A stretch of 64,000 nt of DNA from assembly GCA_016744065.1 (NCBI GenBank), contig JADGFA010000006.1, positions 49,104 through 113,103 of the forward strand. Reading direction: 5' to 3'. The DNA is from Gammaproteobacteria bacterium (GTDB taxonomy: Bacteria; Pseudomonadota; Gammaproteobacteria; SZUA-229). A model generated the notes under the pieces. It searched no databases, was not told where the DNA came from, and saw nothing but the letters and a program-made list of their open reading frames with translations. Positions 16,483 to 27,538 of this stretch are shown piece after piece; position 1 is the stretch's first letter, and each line of letters starts with the position of its first letter. Made by a program: the position numbers and the translations under genes.

Positions 16483-16962
16483 TCAATATTCTTTTCGAGT
16501 GTTGTTAGATAGCCATTCATCAAAGCTTTTATTGGCGTCGTTGTGTTTGATGTGCTTTATTGAAATGCTTTTCTGAGATGCGGGTTTTGCTAGTTCGTCA
16601 TAAATGAACTGATCATCAAATCCGGCTTTTGCTGCGTCATTAGCGGTTGCTGCATAAACTAGTTCAGGAATGTGTGCCCAGTAAATAGCAGACATACACA
16701 TAGGGCAAGGCTCGCAGCTAGAATAAAGAGTGCAGTCGTTTAATTGATAGTCGTTAATGTTTTTACAGGCTTCACGTATAGCAATGATTTCAGCATGAGC
16801 TGATGGATCGCAGTTTTTAGTGACCTGATTATAGCCCTCTCCGATTATTTTATTGTTTTTAACTATGACCGCGCCAAAAGGGCCGCCTTGTTGTTTTGCG
16901 GATTGAATGGCAAGCTCTATGGCGCGCTGTAAAAAAGCGTCTGTTTTTTTTGTTCCGCTCAT
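16483..16962 (-). CDS. nucleoside/guanine deaminase family protein
   Basis: A 159-residue zinc-dependent deaminase of the cytidine/deoxycytidylate superfamily. HAEIIAI supplies the zinc histidine and the catalytic glutamate. CEPCPMC supplies the two zinc cysteines. The sequence around YWAHIPELVYAATANDAAKAGFDD and the length are closest to GuaD-type guanine deaminases and unlike tRNA-adenosine deaminase TadA. It ends an apparent operon with the STAS gene (6-bp gap) and hslO. The substrate is inferred from resemblance only. Confidence 0.83.
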   Translation of the reverse strand: MSGTKKTDAFLQRAIELAIQSAKQQGGPFGAVIVKNNKIIGEGYNQVTKNCDPSAHAEIIAIREACKNINDYQLNDCTLYSSCEPCPMCMSAIYWAHIPELVYAATANDAAKAGFDDQFIYDELAKPASQKSISIKHIKHNDANKSFDEWLSNNTRKEY

Positions 16963-16968
16963 AGTAAT

Positions 16969-17271
16969 TCAGGATATATTGAACTTTTGTGAAAAGTTAG
17001 CAATATTGAAAACCTGTTTGATATAATCGGAACAGTTTACAATATTAATTCGTTGAGTATTGAAGTGTTCATCCAGTAATAGCAGCATACCAAGTGCAGA
17101 TGAATCCATGTATTCGGTCTGGCTTAAATTAACGGAAATATCCAGTTTTTTGTCGGCTGTTATATTTTTATAAGCATCTCGAAATGAGCGGTATTCAGAA
17201 AAATTAAATGAGCCGGTGACGGTAATGACCAGCTTGTGATTCTCACTGTCAAAATTTTGTGTTATAGACAT
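16969..17271 (-). CDS. STAS-domain protein, anti-sigma factor antagonist-like
   Basis: A 100-residue single STAS domain. The conserved YMDSSALGMLL segment holds the serine that partner-switching kinases phosphorylate in SpoIIAA/RsbV-type proteins. No kinase, phosphatase or anti-sigma gene is next to it. It lies 11 bp after hslO and 6 bp before the deaminase gene, so all three are probably cotranscribed. The partner is unknown. Confidence 0.82.
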   Translation of the reverse strand: MSITQNFDSENHKLVITVTGSFNFSEYRSFRDAYKNITADKKLDISVNLSQTEYMDSSALGMLLLLDEHFNTQRINIVNCSDYIKQVFNIANFSQKFNIS

Positions 17272-17282
17272 TCAATAAACCT

Positions 17283-18191
17283 TTAATGGTGTGTTGTTGG
17301 GCCATTTGTCAGGGTGTTTGATGCAAACAGGTTTTCTACGTCAATGCTATCATAATTATATTGTGCGTTACAAAATTCACAATCAACCTGGATTTTTCCC
17401 TGTTCTGAAATGATACTGCGAGCTTCGTTCAGCCCTAAAGAAAAAATCATTTTACTAATGCGATCATTTGAGCAGTTGCAACGAAAGCTGATAGGTGATG
17501 GTTCAAACAGGCGAATGTCATCTTCGTGAAATAATCGATGAAGAATTTCTTTAGTTGATAGACTTAATAATTCGTCACGACTTAGCGTATTACTTAAGGC
17601 TTGCGCATGTTCCCAGTTGTTACGATCTTCATCGGGTGTGCTGAAAATGCCATTTTTAGTTTCAGGTAGTTCCTGCAAAAGGAAGCCGGTGCACGTATCT
17701 TTATTGGCTGCCAGCCAGAGTCGGGTGTTTAGTTGTTCGGATTGTTTGAAGTAACTTTCAATAGCATCCTGTATCTGTTTTCCTTCTAATGCAATTATGC
17801 CCTGGTAGGGTTCGCCAGAGGGCGGCTCTATGGTGATGACCATTTGAGCAGTGCCAAATATTTTTTTTAGGTCATCTTTGGGTACATCATCATTCCAGCG
17901 AGCAAGGCCACGTAAGGTGCCTTCAGATGTTGATTGTACAACGAGCAAGTGTAGTGGGCCGCTGCCACGGATCTGTAGGATTAATGAGCCTTCGTATTTG
18001 ATTGTGGCCGATAATAAGGCGCAGGCAGCAAAGGCTTCACCTAAAATGTGTTGTACGTTTTCTGGATAATCATAACGTTCGAGTACCGCTTTCCATGTGG
18101 CATTCAGGTGTACGACTTCTCCTCGTATTCGGGTGTTTTCAATGATAAATCGGTGGAGTAAGTCGTTGTCTGGCATGAGGTTTAGAGTCAC
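17283..18191 (-). CDS. hslO: redox-regulated chaperone Hsp33
   Basis: Hsp33 is a cytoplasmic holdase activated by oxidative stress, when a zinc centre is oxidised to disulfides. The 302-residue protein has the expected two parts: an N-terminal domain with VVHLNATWKAVLERYDYP and GEAFAACALLSATIKYEG, and a C-terminal redox switch with the four zinc cysteines in CNC (near residue 239) and CEFC (near residue 272). Both ends match family length. It is the first gene of a unit with STAS and deaminase genes. Confidence 0.95.
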   Translation of the reverse strand: MTLNLMPDNDLLHRFIIENTRIRGEVVHLNATWKAVLERYDYPENVQHILGEAFAACALLSATIKYEGSLILQIRGSGPLHLLVVQSTSEGTLRGLARWNDDVPKDDLKKIFGTAQMVITIEPPSGEPYQGIIALEGKQIQDAIESYFKQSEQLNTRLWLAANKDTCTGFLLQELPETKNGIFSTPDEDRNNWEHAQALSNTLSRDELLSLSTKEILHRLFHEDDIRLFEPSPISFRCNCSNDRISKMIFSLGLNEARSIISEQGKIQVDCEFCNAQYNYDSIDVENLFASNTLTNGPTTHH

Positions 18192-18328
18192 TGTTTTAAT
18201 GTTTAATATTACCCCGGTTTTATAGTACAGGTCATGATTACTTGTGCAGAATTTATCTGCTCTGTCCCTGCAGGCTGTGATTGGCTACAGGGGGTAATTA
18301 TGAGGCCTGTAAAATAGCCGCTTAATCT

Positions 18329-19759
18329 TTATTTTAGTTTGTCTTTAAGGATTGTATTAACCTGTGCCGGATTGGCTTTGCCCTGTGAGGCTTTCATAAC
18401 CTGGCCAACAAAATAACCGAATAACTTATCTTTACCTGAGCGATATTGTTCAAGCTGGTTCGGGCTGTTGGAAATCACCTCATCAATAATCGCTTCAATC
18501 GCAGAGTTGTCGGTGATTTGTTTTAAACCTTTCTTTTCAATAACCGTATCGGCATCGCCTTCGCCCTTCCACATGCCATCAAAAACATCTTTGGCTATTT
18601 TGCCGGAGATGGTGTTGTCTTCAATGCGTTTTAACATGCCGGCTAAGTGTATAACCGATACGGGGCAATCGGTGATACTTAAATCTTCTTTATTTAACCG
18701 TGCAGATACATCGCCGATAATCCAGTTGGCTGTTAATTTGGCCTCTACGGATTCGTTTATAACGGCTTCAAAGAAATCAGCCAGTTCACGAGATGTGGTT
18801 AGAATGCCGGCATCATACTCACTAAGGCCCAGGTCATTAACAAAGCGAGTTGATTTTTCTGCGGGTAATTCAGGTAATGTTTTACGCACTTCTTCAAGGT
18901 AGACATCATCGAGTACGACGGGTAATAAGTCCGGGTCAGGAAAATAACGATAATCGTTTGCTTCTTCTTTGGAGCGCATAGAACGGGTTTCATGCTTGTC
19001 AGCATCATAGAGTCGTGTTTCCTGAACAACTTTTCTACCGTCTTCAATTTCTTCAATTTGACGTTCAACTTCAAGGTTGATTGCGCGCTCAACAAAACGA
19101 AAAGAATTAATGTTTTTCAGTTCTGCACGGGTACCATACTCTTTTTGGCCTTTTGGGCGTACGGAAACATTGGCGTCACAACGAAATGAACCTTCTGCCA
19201 TATTGCCATCGCAAATTTCTAAATATTGCACAAGGGAGTGGATTTTTTTCATGTAGGCAACGGCTTCTTTAGCAGAGCGCATATCAGGTTCTGAAACAAT
19301 TTCTAGCAAGGGTGTGCCTGCACGGTTCAGATCAATTCCTGTCATGCCCTGATAATCTTCATGTAAAGATTTTCCAGCATCTTCTTCCAGGTGGGCCCGG
19401 GTGATACCAATGGTTTTTTTTGTGCCATCTTCAAGGTCAATGTCGATGGAGCCTACGCCAACAATAGGTAATTCCATTTGCGAAATTTGATAGCCTTTTG
19501 GCAGGTCAGGGTAAAAATAGTTTTTACGTGCAAATACAGAATGTTTACAAACTTCTGAGTTTGTTGCCAGACCAAATTTTGTTGCCATACGAATGGCTTC
19601 AGCATTGACGACAGGTAATACCCCCGGCAGTCCTAAATCAACCGCGCAGGCCTGTGTGTTTGGTGCGGCTCCAAATGCGGTTGATGCAGATGAAAATATT
19701 TTACTTTTAGTGCGCAATTGTGCGTGTATTTCTAAACCGATTACGGTTTCCCATTCCAT
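18329..19759 (-). CDS. gatB: Asp-tRNA(Asn)/Glu-tRNA(Gln) amidotransferase subunit B
   Basis: GatB is the tRNA-binding and kinase subunit of the GatCAB amidotransferase, which converts misacylated Glu-tRNA(Gln) or Asp-tRNA(Asn). The 476-residue protein starts [15 protein letters not shown], the family N-terminus. It carries [26 protein letters not shown] and CDANVSVRP, with the C-terminal YqeY-like domain ending in GKANPAQVN. The ATG at 19759 is preferred to a GTG 33 bases upstream because the homology begins there and GAGG is nearby. It is third in gatC-gatA-gatB. Confidence 0.95.
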   Translation of the reverse strand: MEWETVIGLEIHAQLRTKSKIFSSASTAFGAAPNTQACAVDLGLPGVLPVVNAEAIRMATKFGLATNSEVCKHSVFARKNYFYPDLPKGYQISQMELPIVGVGSIDIDLEDGTKKTIGITRAHLEEDAGKSLHEDYQGMTGIDLNRAGTPLLEIVSEPDMRSAKEAVAYMKKIHSLVQYLEICDGNMAEGSFRCDANVSVRPKGQKEYGTRAELKNINSFRFVERAINLEVERQIEEIEDGRKVVQETRLYDADKHETRSMRSKEEANDYRYFPDPDLLPVVLDDVYLEEVRKTLPELPAEKSTRFVNDLGLSEYDAGILTTSRELADFFEAVINESVEAKLTANWIIGDVSARLNKEDLSITDCPVSVIHLAGMLKRIEDNTISGKIAKDVFDGMWKGEGDADTVIEKKGLKQITDNSAIEAIIDEVISNSPNQLEQYRSGKDKLFGYFVGQVMKASQGKANPAQVNTILKDKLK

Positions 19760-19860
19760 ATTAGAATGCCTCTTTTTTAAAGGATTGGTCACAAGAGTAC
19801 GAAGAACATAGTGTTTTTATGAATAAGTAATGAATGTTCAGAGTCTCTTATGGCAAAAAA

Positions 19861-21318
19861 TTATTTAAACTGTTCAGGTATGGCTTTATGCCAGTCTGTT
19901 TTTTGCTGGTATTGATGCGCCACATTTAATAAGCGGGATTCATCAAAATGGTTTGCAATAATCTGTAAACCAACCGGCATTTTGTTGTTAAAACCTGCTG
20001 GCACGCTCATGCCTGGCAAGCCTGCAAGATTAACTGCAATGGTGTAAATGTCTGACAGGTACATAGAGATTGGATCATCTGATTTCTCACCAATATTAAA
20101 AGCCGTTTCTGGTGAAGTGGGTCCCATAATGACATCTACTTTTTCAAATGCTCTGGTGAAATCATCTGAAATCATGCGGCGTAGTTGCTGAGCTTTTATA
20201 TAGTAGGCATCGTAGTAACCGGCAGAGAGTGCATAGGTGCCAATTAAAATTCGACGCTTTACTTCGTCGCCAAAACCTTCGCCACGGGAGCGTTTGTACA
20301 GATCCTCCAGGTCTTTTGGTTCTTCACAGCGATGACCAAAACGCACACCGTCAAAACGTGATAGATTAGAGGAGCATTCTGCTGGGGCAACAACATAATA
20401 AACGGGCACAGCCAGGTGGGTGTTAGGTAAACTGATATCAATTATTTCAGCGCCCATTGCTTTGTATTCGTCAATTGCTTTTTGTACTATGTCGTTAGTG
20501 GTTTTACTTAGCCCTTCATCAAAATATTCTTTAGGCAGGCCAATTTTTAAACCATCAAGGGGTTTATTTAAATCAGCAGTATAATCAGGTACATCTTTCT
20601 CCAGCGATGTCGAGTCTTTAGGGTCAAAACCTGACATGGCATTTAAAAGTAATGCACAATCTTCAGCGCTCTGTGCCATTGGTCCCGCCTGATCCAGGCT
20701 GGATGCAAAAGCGATCATGCCATAACGAGACACGCGACCATAGGTTGGCTTCAATCCGGTGATACCACATAATGAAGCGGGTTGGCGAATTGAGCCGCCG
20801 GTGTCCGTTCCTGTGGCCGCAGGAGTCAGGCGTGCCGCAACTGAAGAGGCTGAACCACCGGATGACCCGCCGGGAACGGCTTTTGTGTTCCATGGGTTTT
20901 TGACCGGGCCAAAAAAACTGGTTTCATTAGAGGAACCCATAGCGAATTCATCCATATTAGTTTTACCCAATATGATCATACCTGCCTGTTGCATTTTTTC
21001 TACTACGGTGGCGTCATAGGGGGATACAAAATTATCCAGCATTTTTGAGCCGCAACTGGTTTTAATATTTTTAGTGCAAAAAATATCTTTGTGAGCAATG
21101 GGTATTCCGGTTAAAGGCCCGGCCTTACCTGCTTTGCGTTTTTCATCAGCTGCTGTAGCCGCTTTTAAGGCTGGTTCAGCCGTTATGGTTATAAAGCTGT
21201 TTAGTTCTGTATCATGATTCTTGATACGTTGTAAAAAATGTTCGGTTAGTTGCACTGAGGTGACATCACCTGCTTCAAGCAGGGCCGATAGTTCGCTCAG
21301 TGTTTTAGTGTGGTACAT
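19861..21318 (-). CDS. gatA: Asp-tRNA(Asn)/Glu-tRNA(Gln) amidotransferase subunit A
   Basis: GatA is the amidase subunit that releases ammonia from glutamine for tRNA transamidation. The ~485-residue protein shows the amidase signature with its Ser-cis-Ser-Lys triad: the lysine in [19 protein letters not shown], and [12 protein letters not shown]. The following [13 protein letters not shown] block is also typical. The ATG at 21318 has a GTGAAG-type site upstream and is preferred to a GTG at 21327. It sits between gatC and gatB, and the complex would act in the cytoplasm. Confidence 0.95.
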   Translation of the reverse strand: MYHTKTLSELSALLEAGDVTSVQLTEHFLQRIKNHDTELNSFITITAEPALKAATAADEKRKAGKAGPLTGIPIAHKDIFCTKNIKTSCGSKMLDNFVSPYDATVVEKMQQAGMIILGKTNMDEFAMGSSNETSFFGPVKNPWNTKAVPGGSSGGSASSVAARLTPAATGTDTGGSIRQPASLCGITGLKPTYGRVSRYGMIAFASSLDQAGPMAQSAEDCALLLNAMSGFDPKDSTSLEKDVPDYTADLNKPLDGLKIGLPKEYFDEGLSKTTNDIVQKAIDEYKAMGAEIIDISLPNTHLAVPVYYVVAPAECSSNLSRFDGVRFGHRCEEPKDLEDLYKRSRGEGFGDEVKRRILIGTYALSAGYYDAYYIKAQQLRRMISDDFTRAFEKVDVIMGPTSPETAFNIGEKSDDPISMYLSDIYTIAVNLAGLPGMSVPAGFNNKMPVGLQIIANHFDESRLLNVAHQYQQKTDWHKAIPEQFK

Positions 21319-21434
21319 ATTCTTCACTCTGTTTTGTTTTATCTCAATAGATTTGCTATAGAAATAAGGTGATTTTATTTTTAATTAAAGTAGCCCTGTT
21401 CTCACCCTGTTTTTGTGGTGACATTAAATAACAG

Positions 21435-21722
21435 TTATTCAATTACCTGGGGTACAAGGTACAGGCCGTCTTTTGTTTCAGGGGCGACTTTCTGGAATAA
21501 TTCACGTTGATTTTCTTCCAGTACCTCATCTGCTCGCAGACGTTGTGATATATCCATGGGGTGTGCCATGGGTTTTATGCCGGTGGTGTCCACCGCGTTC
21601 ATTTCTTCTACCAGGCCTATAATGCTGCTCAGGGTTTTTGCATGTTCCTCGATATTTTTTTCATCAATTTCAAGGCGTGCCAGGTGTGCAATGCTTTTCA
21701 CATCATCGGATCCCAATGACAT
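21435..21722 (-). CDS. gatC: Asp-tRNA(Asn)/Glu-tRNA(Gln) amidotransferase subunit C
   Basis: GatC is the small stabilising subunit wrapped around GatA. The 95-residue protein has the family blocks VKSIAHLARLEI at the N-terminus, AVDTTGIKPMAHP in the middle and LRADEV near residue 70. It is the first gene of gatCAB and is divergent from mreB across about 255 bp, which must contain both promoters. GatCAB indicates that this organism makes Asn-tRNA or Gln-tRNA at least partly by transamidation. Confidence 0.93.
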   Translation of the reverse strand: MSLGSDDVKSIAHLARLEIDEKNIEEHAKTLSSIIGLVEEMNAVDTTGIKPMAHPMDISQRLRADEVLEENQRELFQKVAPETKDGLYLVPQVIE

Positions 21723-21965
21723 ATTATTCTCCGTGTTTGTTAATACCCTAAAATGGTATTAATATCGGTTTGATCTGATGTTAACTTCGAGTTTGCAATC
21801 GGAAAACATCAAATGCGTTAAAAACCGCGCAAAATTAGCATATTATGCGTGTTTAAGCCACCGCTAAGCTTGCTCTAATCGGTGCTCATTGATAGAGTAC
21901 CGCTAAATTGCATAATTTAAAGTCTAAAGTAATGCTTGGCTTTAATAAATCCTACAAAAAAATGA

Positions 21966-23027
<1,062 letters not shown>

Positions 23028-23250
23028 ATCACTGTGTATATCACCTTGGTGTATTTTTAATCTTTGCGTTAAAAACCTGCATTTAAACTTATATTTTTTG
23101 TTTTGATCTGAGGATATGCGAGGTAACCTGAGTAATAACTGGGGTTGTTCGGGTTGGTATTCACACTCATATTGTGAAAAATAAGCGAATTTATGATTCG
23201 TTTTTTTTTAATAAATTTTTGTTTTAAAACTTTAGGCTTGATGCGGTTTT

Positions 23251-24135
23251 ATGCAGCCATTATTTTTACAGGGTCCATCGGTTACGTTGCGCACCATTTT
23301 ACTGGTGATTGCTTCAGTTATTGTCATGGTAGCGGATCATCGTTGGCATGCGCTGGAAACGGTGCGTGGGGCGCTTGAAAGTTATGTTGTTTACCCCATT
23401 CGCTATACAATTAATCTTCCTTCGCGCCTTGTTGTCTGGGGTGATGAGTCCCTGAGTTCCCATCAGCAATTGCTTGATGATAATCGTAAATTACAGCAGC
23501 AGCAATTACGGGCTCAGGTGAGTTTGCAGAAATTGAGTGTGCTGGAAAAAGAAAATGACCGTTTAAGAAAAATGTTGAGTGCCCAGCCTAAAGTGGGTGA
23601 ACTGGTGTTAGTTGCTGAAATATTAGCGATTGATTTAGATCCTTATAAGCAGCAGGTTATTCTTAATAAAGGCAGTAATAAAGATGTATATATTGGTCAG
23701 CCTATTATCGATGCCTGGGGTGTGATGGGCCAGGTGGTTCATATGGGTGGCTTTTCTTCGACGGTATTGCTTATTTCTGACCCAAGCCACGCAATACCTG
23801 TTCAGGTAAGTCGAAGTGGCTTACGTAGCACCGCATTTGGTACAGGTAACTCACAGTTGTTGGAGCTGCGTTATATTCCGCATAATGCAGATCTTGAAAT
23901 AGGCGATGTGATTACAACTTCTGGCCTGGGGGGGCGTTTTCCGCCGAATTACCCAGTCGGTCGAATTACTTCAATTGAGCGCGCTGCGGGTGAGTCCTTT
24001 GCGACTGTGGTAGCAGAGCCTGTGGCACATCTGGACAGGAGTCGTGAAGTATTGCTAGTGTGGCATAAGTTACAGGTAAAAGAAGTGGATACAGATACGC
24101 AAACAACGGCTGTTGTGAAAGGTAAGAGTCAATAA
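23251..24135 (+). CDS. mreC: rod shape-determining protein MreC
   Basis: MreC is the periplasmic scaffold of the elongasome that links MreB filaments to penicillin-binding proteins. The 294-residue protein has one N-terminal membrane segment (about residues 13-30), a coiled coil (about 65-110, rich in Q, L and E) and the conserved double beta-barrel with GVMGQVVHMGGFSSTVLLI and TSGLGGRFPPNYPVGRI. Its stop overlaps the mreD start by one base (TAATG). Ribosome binding at its own ATG looks weak. Confidence 0.94.
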   Translation: MQPLFLQGPSVTLRTILLVIASVIVMVADHRWHALETVRGALESYVVYPIRYTINLPSRLVVWGDESLSSHQQLLDDNRKLQQQQLRAQVSLQKLSVLEKENDRLRKMLSAQPKVGELVLVAEILAIDLDPYKQQVILNKGSNKDVYIGQPIIDAWGVMGQVVHMGGFSSTVLLISDPSHAIPVQVSRSGLRSTAFGTGNSQLLELRYIPHNADLEIGDVITTSGLGGRFPPNYPVGRITSIERAAGESFATVVAEPVAHLDRSREVLLVWHKLQVKEVDTDTQTTAVVKGKSQ

Positions 24136-24626
24136 TGCGCTCACAGAGCTGTTTTCGAATTGTTATTCCCACGTTGATCGTCGCTCTAATGCTTCATATG
24201 TGGCCTTTGCCTGAATGGCTTGAGTATTTGCGTCCAGAATGGGTGGTGTTGGTATTAATGTATTGGGCTTTAGCAATGCCAGAGCAGATCGGCGTGACGG
24301 TCGCCTTTATTGTCGGGCTTTTACTGGATGTAACTCAGGGAGCTATTTTAGGACAGCATGCGGTGGGGCTGGTGCTTGTTATTTTTGTAATAAATACCCA
24401 GTATCAGCGTATTCGTGTTTTTTCGCTTGCTCAGCAGGCCCTGGTGGTTTTGTTGCTGTTGTTGATTAAGTCGGTGTTGGTGCTCTGGGTTAGTGGTATG
24501 GTAGGACAGGCGCCGGATATTGATCTGTATTTTCTACCCGCGTTAAGCGGTGCCATTTTATGGCCCTGGTTATTTATTGTGCTGCGGGATCTGCGCAGAC
24601 GGTTTACCGTTGCACGAAGTTTTTAG
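24135..24626 (+). CDS. mreD: rod shape-determining protein MreD
   Basis: MreD is the polytopic inner-membrane partner of MreC. The 163-residue protein has about five hydrophobic segments, and RPEWVVLVLMYWALAMPEQIG and GLLLDVTQGAILGQHA match the family core. It begins at the last base of the mreC stop codon, so the two are translationally coupled. It ends three bases before the converging AAA-ATPase gene, with no terminator visible between them. Confidence 0.93.
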   Translation: MRSQSCFRIVIPTLIVALMLHMWPLPEWLEYLRPEWVVLVLMYWALAMPEQIGVTVAFIVGLLLDVTQGAILGQHAVGLVLVIFVINTQYQRIRVFSLAQQALVVLLLLLIKSVLVLWVSGMVGQAPDIDLYFLPALSGAILWPWLFIVLRDLRRRFTVARSF

Positions 24627-24628
24627 GG

Positions 24629-26125
24629 TTAATCAACCGGCACCGTTCTTTCACTTGCCCATTCACGTAAATCTTGAATTTGTTCTGCCATCACGACTGA
24701 AAGTGGTCGAGTGCTTTCAATTTCGCGTAACATGACTTCAGTGTTAATTGCTACTTTAGCGCTATGGCAAGTATAAATTGCAGAAACGACAGTTTGTTCA
24801 ATCTCCGAACCTGAAAACCCATTACAGGTGCTGGCGATTTGAGTGATGTCTATATGTGAATAATTAACATCACGTTTATCAAAATGGATTTTAAAAATAT
24901 TGGATCGAGTTTCTGTATCGGGTAAATCGACAAAGAAAATTTCATCTAATCGGCCCTTGCGAATTAGCTCCGGGGGGAGTGCATCAATTTGATTGGCGGT
25001 GGCAACAATAAAAACCCGGGCTGATTTCTCGGCCATCCAGGTTAACAGGGAGCCGAGTAAACGTTTTGATGTTCCCTGATCGTCATTACCGGAAGAAATG
25101 CCTTTTTCCAGTTCGTCTATCCACAGTACGCAGGGAGACATGACTTCAGCTGTCTGTAATGCCTGGCGTAAATTTTTTTCAGTTTCACCAACGTATTTAT
25201 CGTATAAGCGACCAAAGTCGAGGCGTAATAAAGGTACGCCCCAGATACCTGCAACTGCTTTTGCTGCAAGGCTTTTACCGCAACCCTGTACCCCCAATAA
25301 TAATATTCCTTTGGGTGTATCGATGTGGGCAGTTTGTGATGTTTCTGCTGATTGTGTGAAAATAGACTGGCGTTGTTTAAGCCAGTTTTTTAATTTTTTC
25401 ATGCCACCCAATTCTGAAAAATGAGCAGTTTCAAATTCAAATGAGAGTATTTCATCTTTATTGAGTAGCTTGTATTTTGCCTGCATGACTTCAGGTAAGT
25501 CAGATTCTGTTATGGCGCCATCATCAATAATGGCATTGCGGATTAAGCGTTTTGCATCCCTGTGTGTTAAGCCAGACAGGTTTTGTATTAGTCTGTCCAG
25601 TGTTTCTCTATCGGTACGAACTTTTTTATTTTCAGATGTTTGCCATTTATGGGCTTCATTTCTTATCATTTCTTCCAGCACTTTTGCAGAAGGCAGGTTA
25701 AGTGAAAAGCGAGATGATAATGGGCGTAAATTGCCTGGCAGTTTTAACTGGTGGCTGAGTAAAATGAGCTTGCCTTTGTTGCCATCAAATATCATGGAGA
25801 TTTCTTTTAACAGGCGAATGTTAACTGGGTCCTGTAAATAGGGTTCAAAGTCCAGCAAAATATAGACGCCCTGAAGTGCGGATGATTTAATGTGTTTCAG
25901 GCCGTCCTGAGGGTCGGATACATGGCGTTGTGGGTCCAGGCTTAAATCCAGTCGCTGTAGGCCATCGGTTACTGTCCATTTGAATGTGGGTAAAAAGTCT
26001 TTACGTGAAGCGTTGATAATTAAGTCTAAAGCGCGACTTTCTTCATGTGTTTCAATGGTGATAATGGGTACATGTCCATGAATTAAAAGTTCCAGGTCAC
26101 GACTGTCGGGCATAGATCTATCCAC
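24629..26125 (-). CDS. Ycf46-like AAA+ ATPase
   Basis: A 498-residue protein matching the Ycf46/AAA group found in cyanobacteria, chloroplasts and scattered proteobacteria. The N-terminal half (to ~240) begins HVPIITIETHEESRALDLI and resembles a degenerate P-loop domain. The C-terminal half is a full AAA+ module: Walker A GVQGCGKS near residue 280, Walker B VLWIDELEKG near 338, ATANQID and an arginine finger region RKGRLDEIFFVDLP. The physiological role of Ycf46 is not established beyond reports linking it to photosynthesis regulation in cyanobacteria. It is divergent from a gene for a second, degenerate P-loop protein, which suggests they work together. Confidence 0.85.
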   Translation of the reverse strand: MDRSMPDSRDLELLIHGHVPIITIETHEESRALDLIINASRKDFLPTFKWTVTDGLQRLDLSLDPQRHVSDPQDGLKHIKSSALQGVYILLDFEPYLQDPVNIRLLKEISMIFDGNKGKLILLSHQLKLPGNLRPLSSRFSLNLPSAKVLEEMIRNEAHKWQTSENKKVRTDRETLDRLIQNLSGLTHRDAKRLIRNAIIDDGAITESDLPEVMQAKYKLLNKDEILSFEFETAHFSELGGMKKLKNWLKQRQSIFTQSAETSQTAHIDTPKGILLLGVQGCGKSLAAKAVAGIWGVPLLRLDFGRLYDKYVGETEKNLRQALQTAEVMSPCVLWIDELEKGISSGNDDQGTSKRLLGSLLTWMAEKSARVFIVATANQIDALPPELIRKGRLDEIFFVDLPDTETRSNIFKIHFDKRDVNYSHIDITQIASTCNGFSGSEIEQTVVSAIYTCHSAKVAINTEVMLREIESTRPLSVVMAEQIQDLREWASERTVPVD

Positions 26126-26256
26126 TCTTAATTATTGGTAATTCTGATATTACCTGAATGTTATTGAATTAAGTAAAAAATCAGTCATAGTGTATTCGTT
26201 CAAACTAGAAATGCCTCGGTGATTTGGCTGTTTTGTATTTAAGGTAGAGGTATATT

Positions 26257-26334
26257 ATGTCAGTATTAAAATCAGTAAAATTTAAATTACAGGTTCAAAT
26301 GGTTGTTCGAAAAACTAATTATGTATTCACCTAA
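26257..26334 (+). CDS. possible 25-residue leader peptide
   Basis: An ATG at 26257 with AGAGG six bases upstream opens a frame encoding MSVLKSVKFKLQVQMVVRKT plus five residues, then TAA at 26332. It overlaps the start of the next gene, whose own start codons (TTG 26303 or ATG 26321) have no good ribosome binding site. Translation of this short frame could therefore feed ribosomes to the larger gene. No family resemblance is seen. Confidence 0.35.
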   Translation: MSVLKSVKFKLQVQMVVRKTNYVFT

Positions 26335-27184
26335 GAAACCTCTTAAATCACTCTTATCGCAAAATGGCTTCACTTCAGGTGAGAGCTATGATCATGCTGT
26401 GCAGTGTTTTTTGAATAATCCGGCGGACCATATTCGCTGTATGCATATTGATGGCGACTGTGGACGGCGGCGTACAGCCTTTGCTCATGCGTTGGCGAAA
26501 ACGTTGCAGGTTTCGCAGCTTATATATTATGAGTTTGGTAAAGACAGGCCGGTTCCGCAGATTATTCGTGTTCAGGAGGGGGAGGAAATAATTGAAGAGC
26601 CCCCTGTTGATGCACTGGATCGGGTTTTGACGGAGGCCTGTGCCCAGAGTGAAGCAGAGTCGACGGTGCTTATACTGGATCAATTACATAAAACCCAGTT
26701 TTTAAATCACATTCACTTATATGAGTTTTTGCAAACCGGTCTATGGCAATACAGTGACGTGCAGTTTCAGGCCAATTTATTAAATTTGAGTGTGTATTTA
26801 ATATCGGATGAGCCCCTGTATCATTCACTTCAAAGCTGTTCTTTTCGTCTGTGGATTAATGAAACCAACCAGGCCGTTATAAATACATTAGCGGAAGATC
26901 TGGGGCTGGATAAACGCAATTGTCAGTGGTTGAAACCGGTGCAGAAATTGTTGAGCAAAGTAGGGGTTTCACCCGCTCTGGAAGAGTATCAGCGATTAGC
27001 TTTTGATATTGAGCAGCATATACATAACAAACAACAGCTTAAAATTTCATTATTTGGCTGGCTTGAAAATATTGATCGTACAAAGTTGGAAAGTGAAGAT
27101 TTACAGCCTTATCTTGATAATGTGCTGGATGCTATTTTACAGAGTAAAGGTGTTCATGAGGAAATTGAAATTTCTGATGTTTAG
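26303..27184 (+). CDS. uncharacterised protein with degenerate P-loop
   Basis: I do not recognise a named family for this 293-residue soluble protein. HIDGDCGRRRTAFAHALA (about residues 48-65) resembles a Walker A loop but lacks the GK[S/T] lysine (GRRRT instead). STVLILDQLHKTQF (about 119-132) looks like a Walker B. So it is likely an AAA/STAND-like fold that binds nucleotide poorly or not at all. The frame opens with TTG at 26303; ATG at 26321 is an alternative. It is divergent from the Ycf46-like AAA gene (177 bp), and a tandem pair of unknown genes follows. Confidence 0.7.
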   Translation: MFEKLIMYSPKKPLKSLLSQNGFTSGESYDHAVQCFLNNPADHIRCMHIDGDCGRRRTAFAHALAKTLQVSQLIYYEFGKDRPVPQIIRVQEGEEIIEEPPVDALDRVLTEACAQSEAESTVLILDQLHKTQFLNHIHLYEFLQTGLWQYSDVQFQANLLNLSVYLISDEPLYHSLQSCSFRLWINETNQAVINTLAEDLGLDKRNCQWLKPVQKLLSKVGVSPALEEYQRLAFDIEQHIHNKQQLKISLFGWLENIDRTKLESEDLQPYLDNVLDAILQSKGVHEEIEISDV

Positions 27185-27538
27185 AATTCGAGAAAATTAT
27201 AGTTACTGTTATAGATGCTAATGGTTAATGTGCAAATGACGTTAGAAAAGAGGTATAGCGCTATAATACAGATAGTTGCAAGTATGATAAATATCGATTA
27301 AATCTTAATTTGGGTTAATCTGCGTGCAGTTTTGTCGTATCATATGCACATTAGGAGCATGTGGGGCGTTTATTGGAGGGGGTAATCCTGTCAATAAAAT
27401 TTTGAATCGAATAGGAAAAGTACCTGAATTTCAGTAAACGGTGATATTTGCACTTTTTTGTGACCCGATTAACAGCGATTGTTTGTATCCGGTACTAGAC
27501 TGGTAGTCATTATTGAGGTATTAGGTGGTATTTTACAC
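27185..27538. other. intergenic region upstream of the tandem paralogues
   Basis: About 350 bases with no gene. It includes G-rich patches (GTGGGGCG near 27360, GGAGGGGG near 27375) but no convincing promoter hexamers, riboswitch or terminator that I can identify. Confidence 0.45.
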
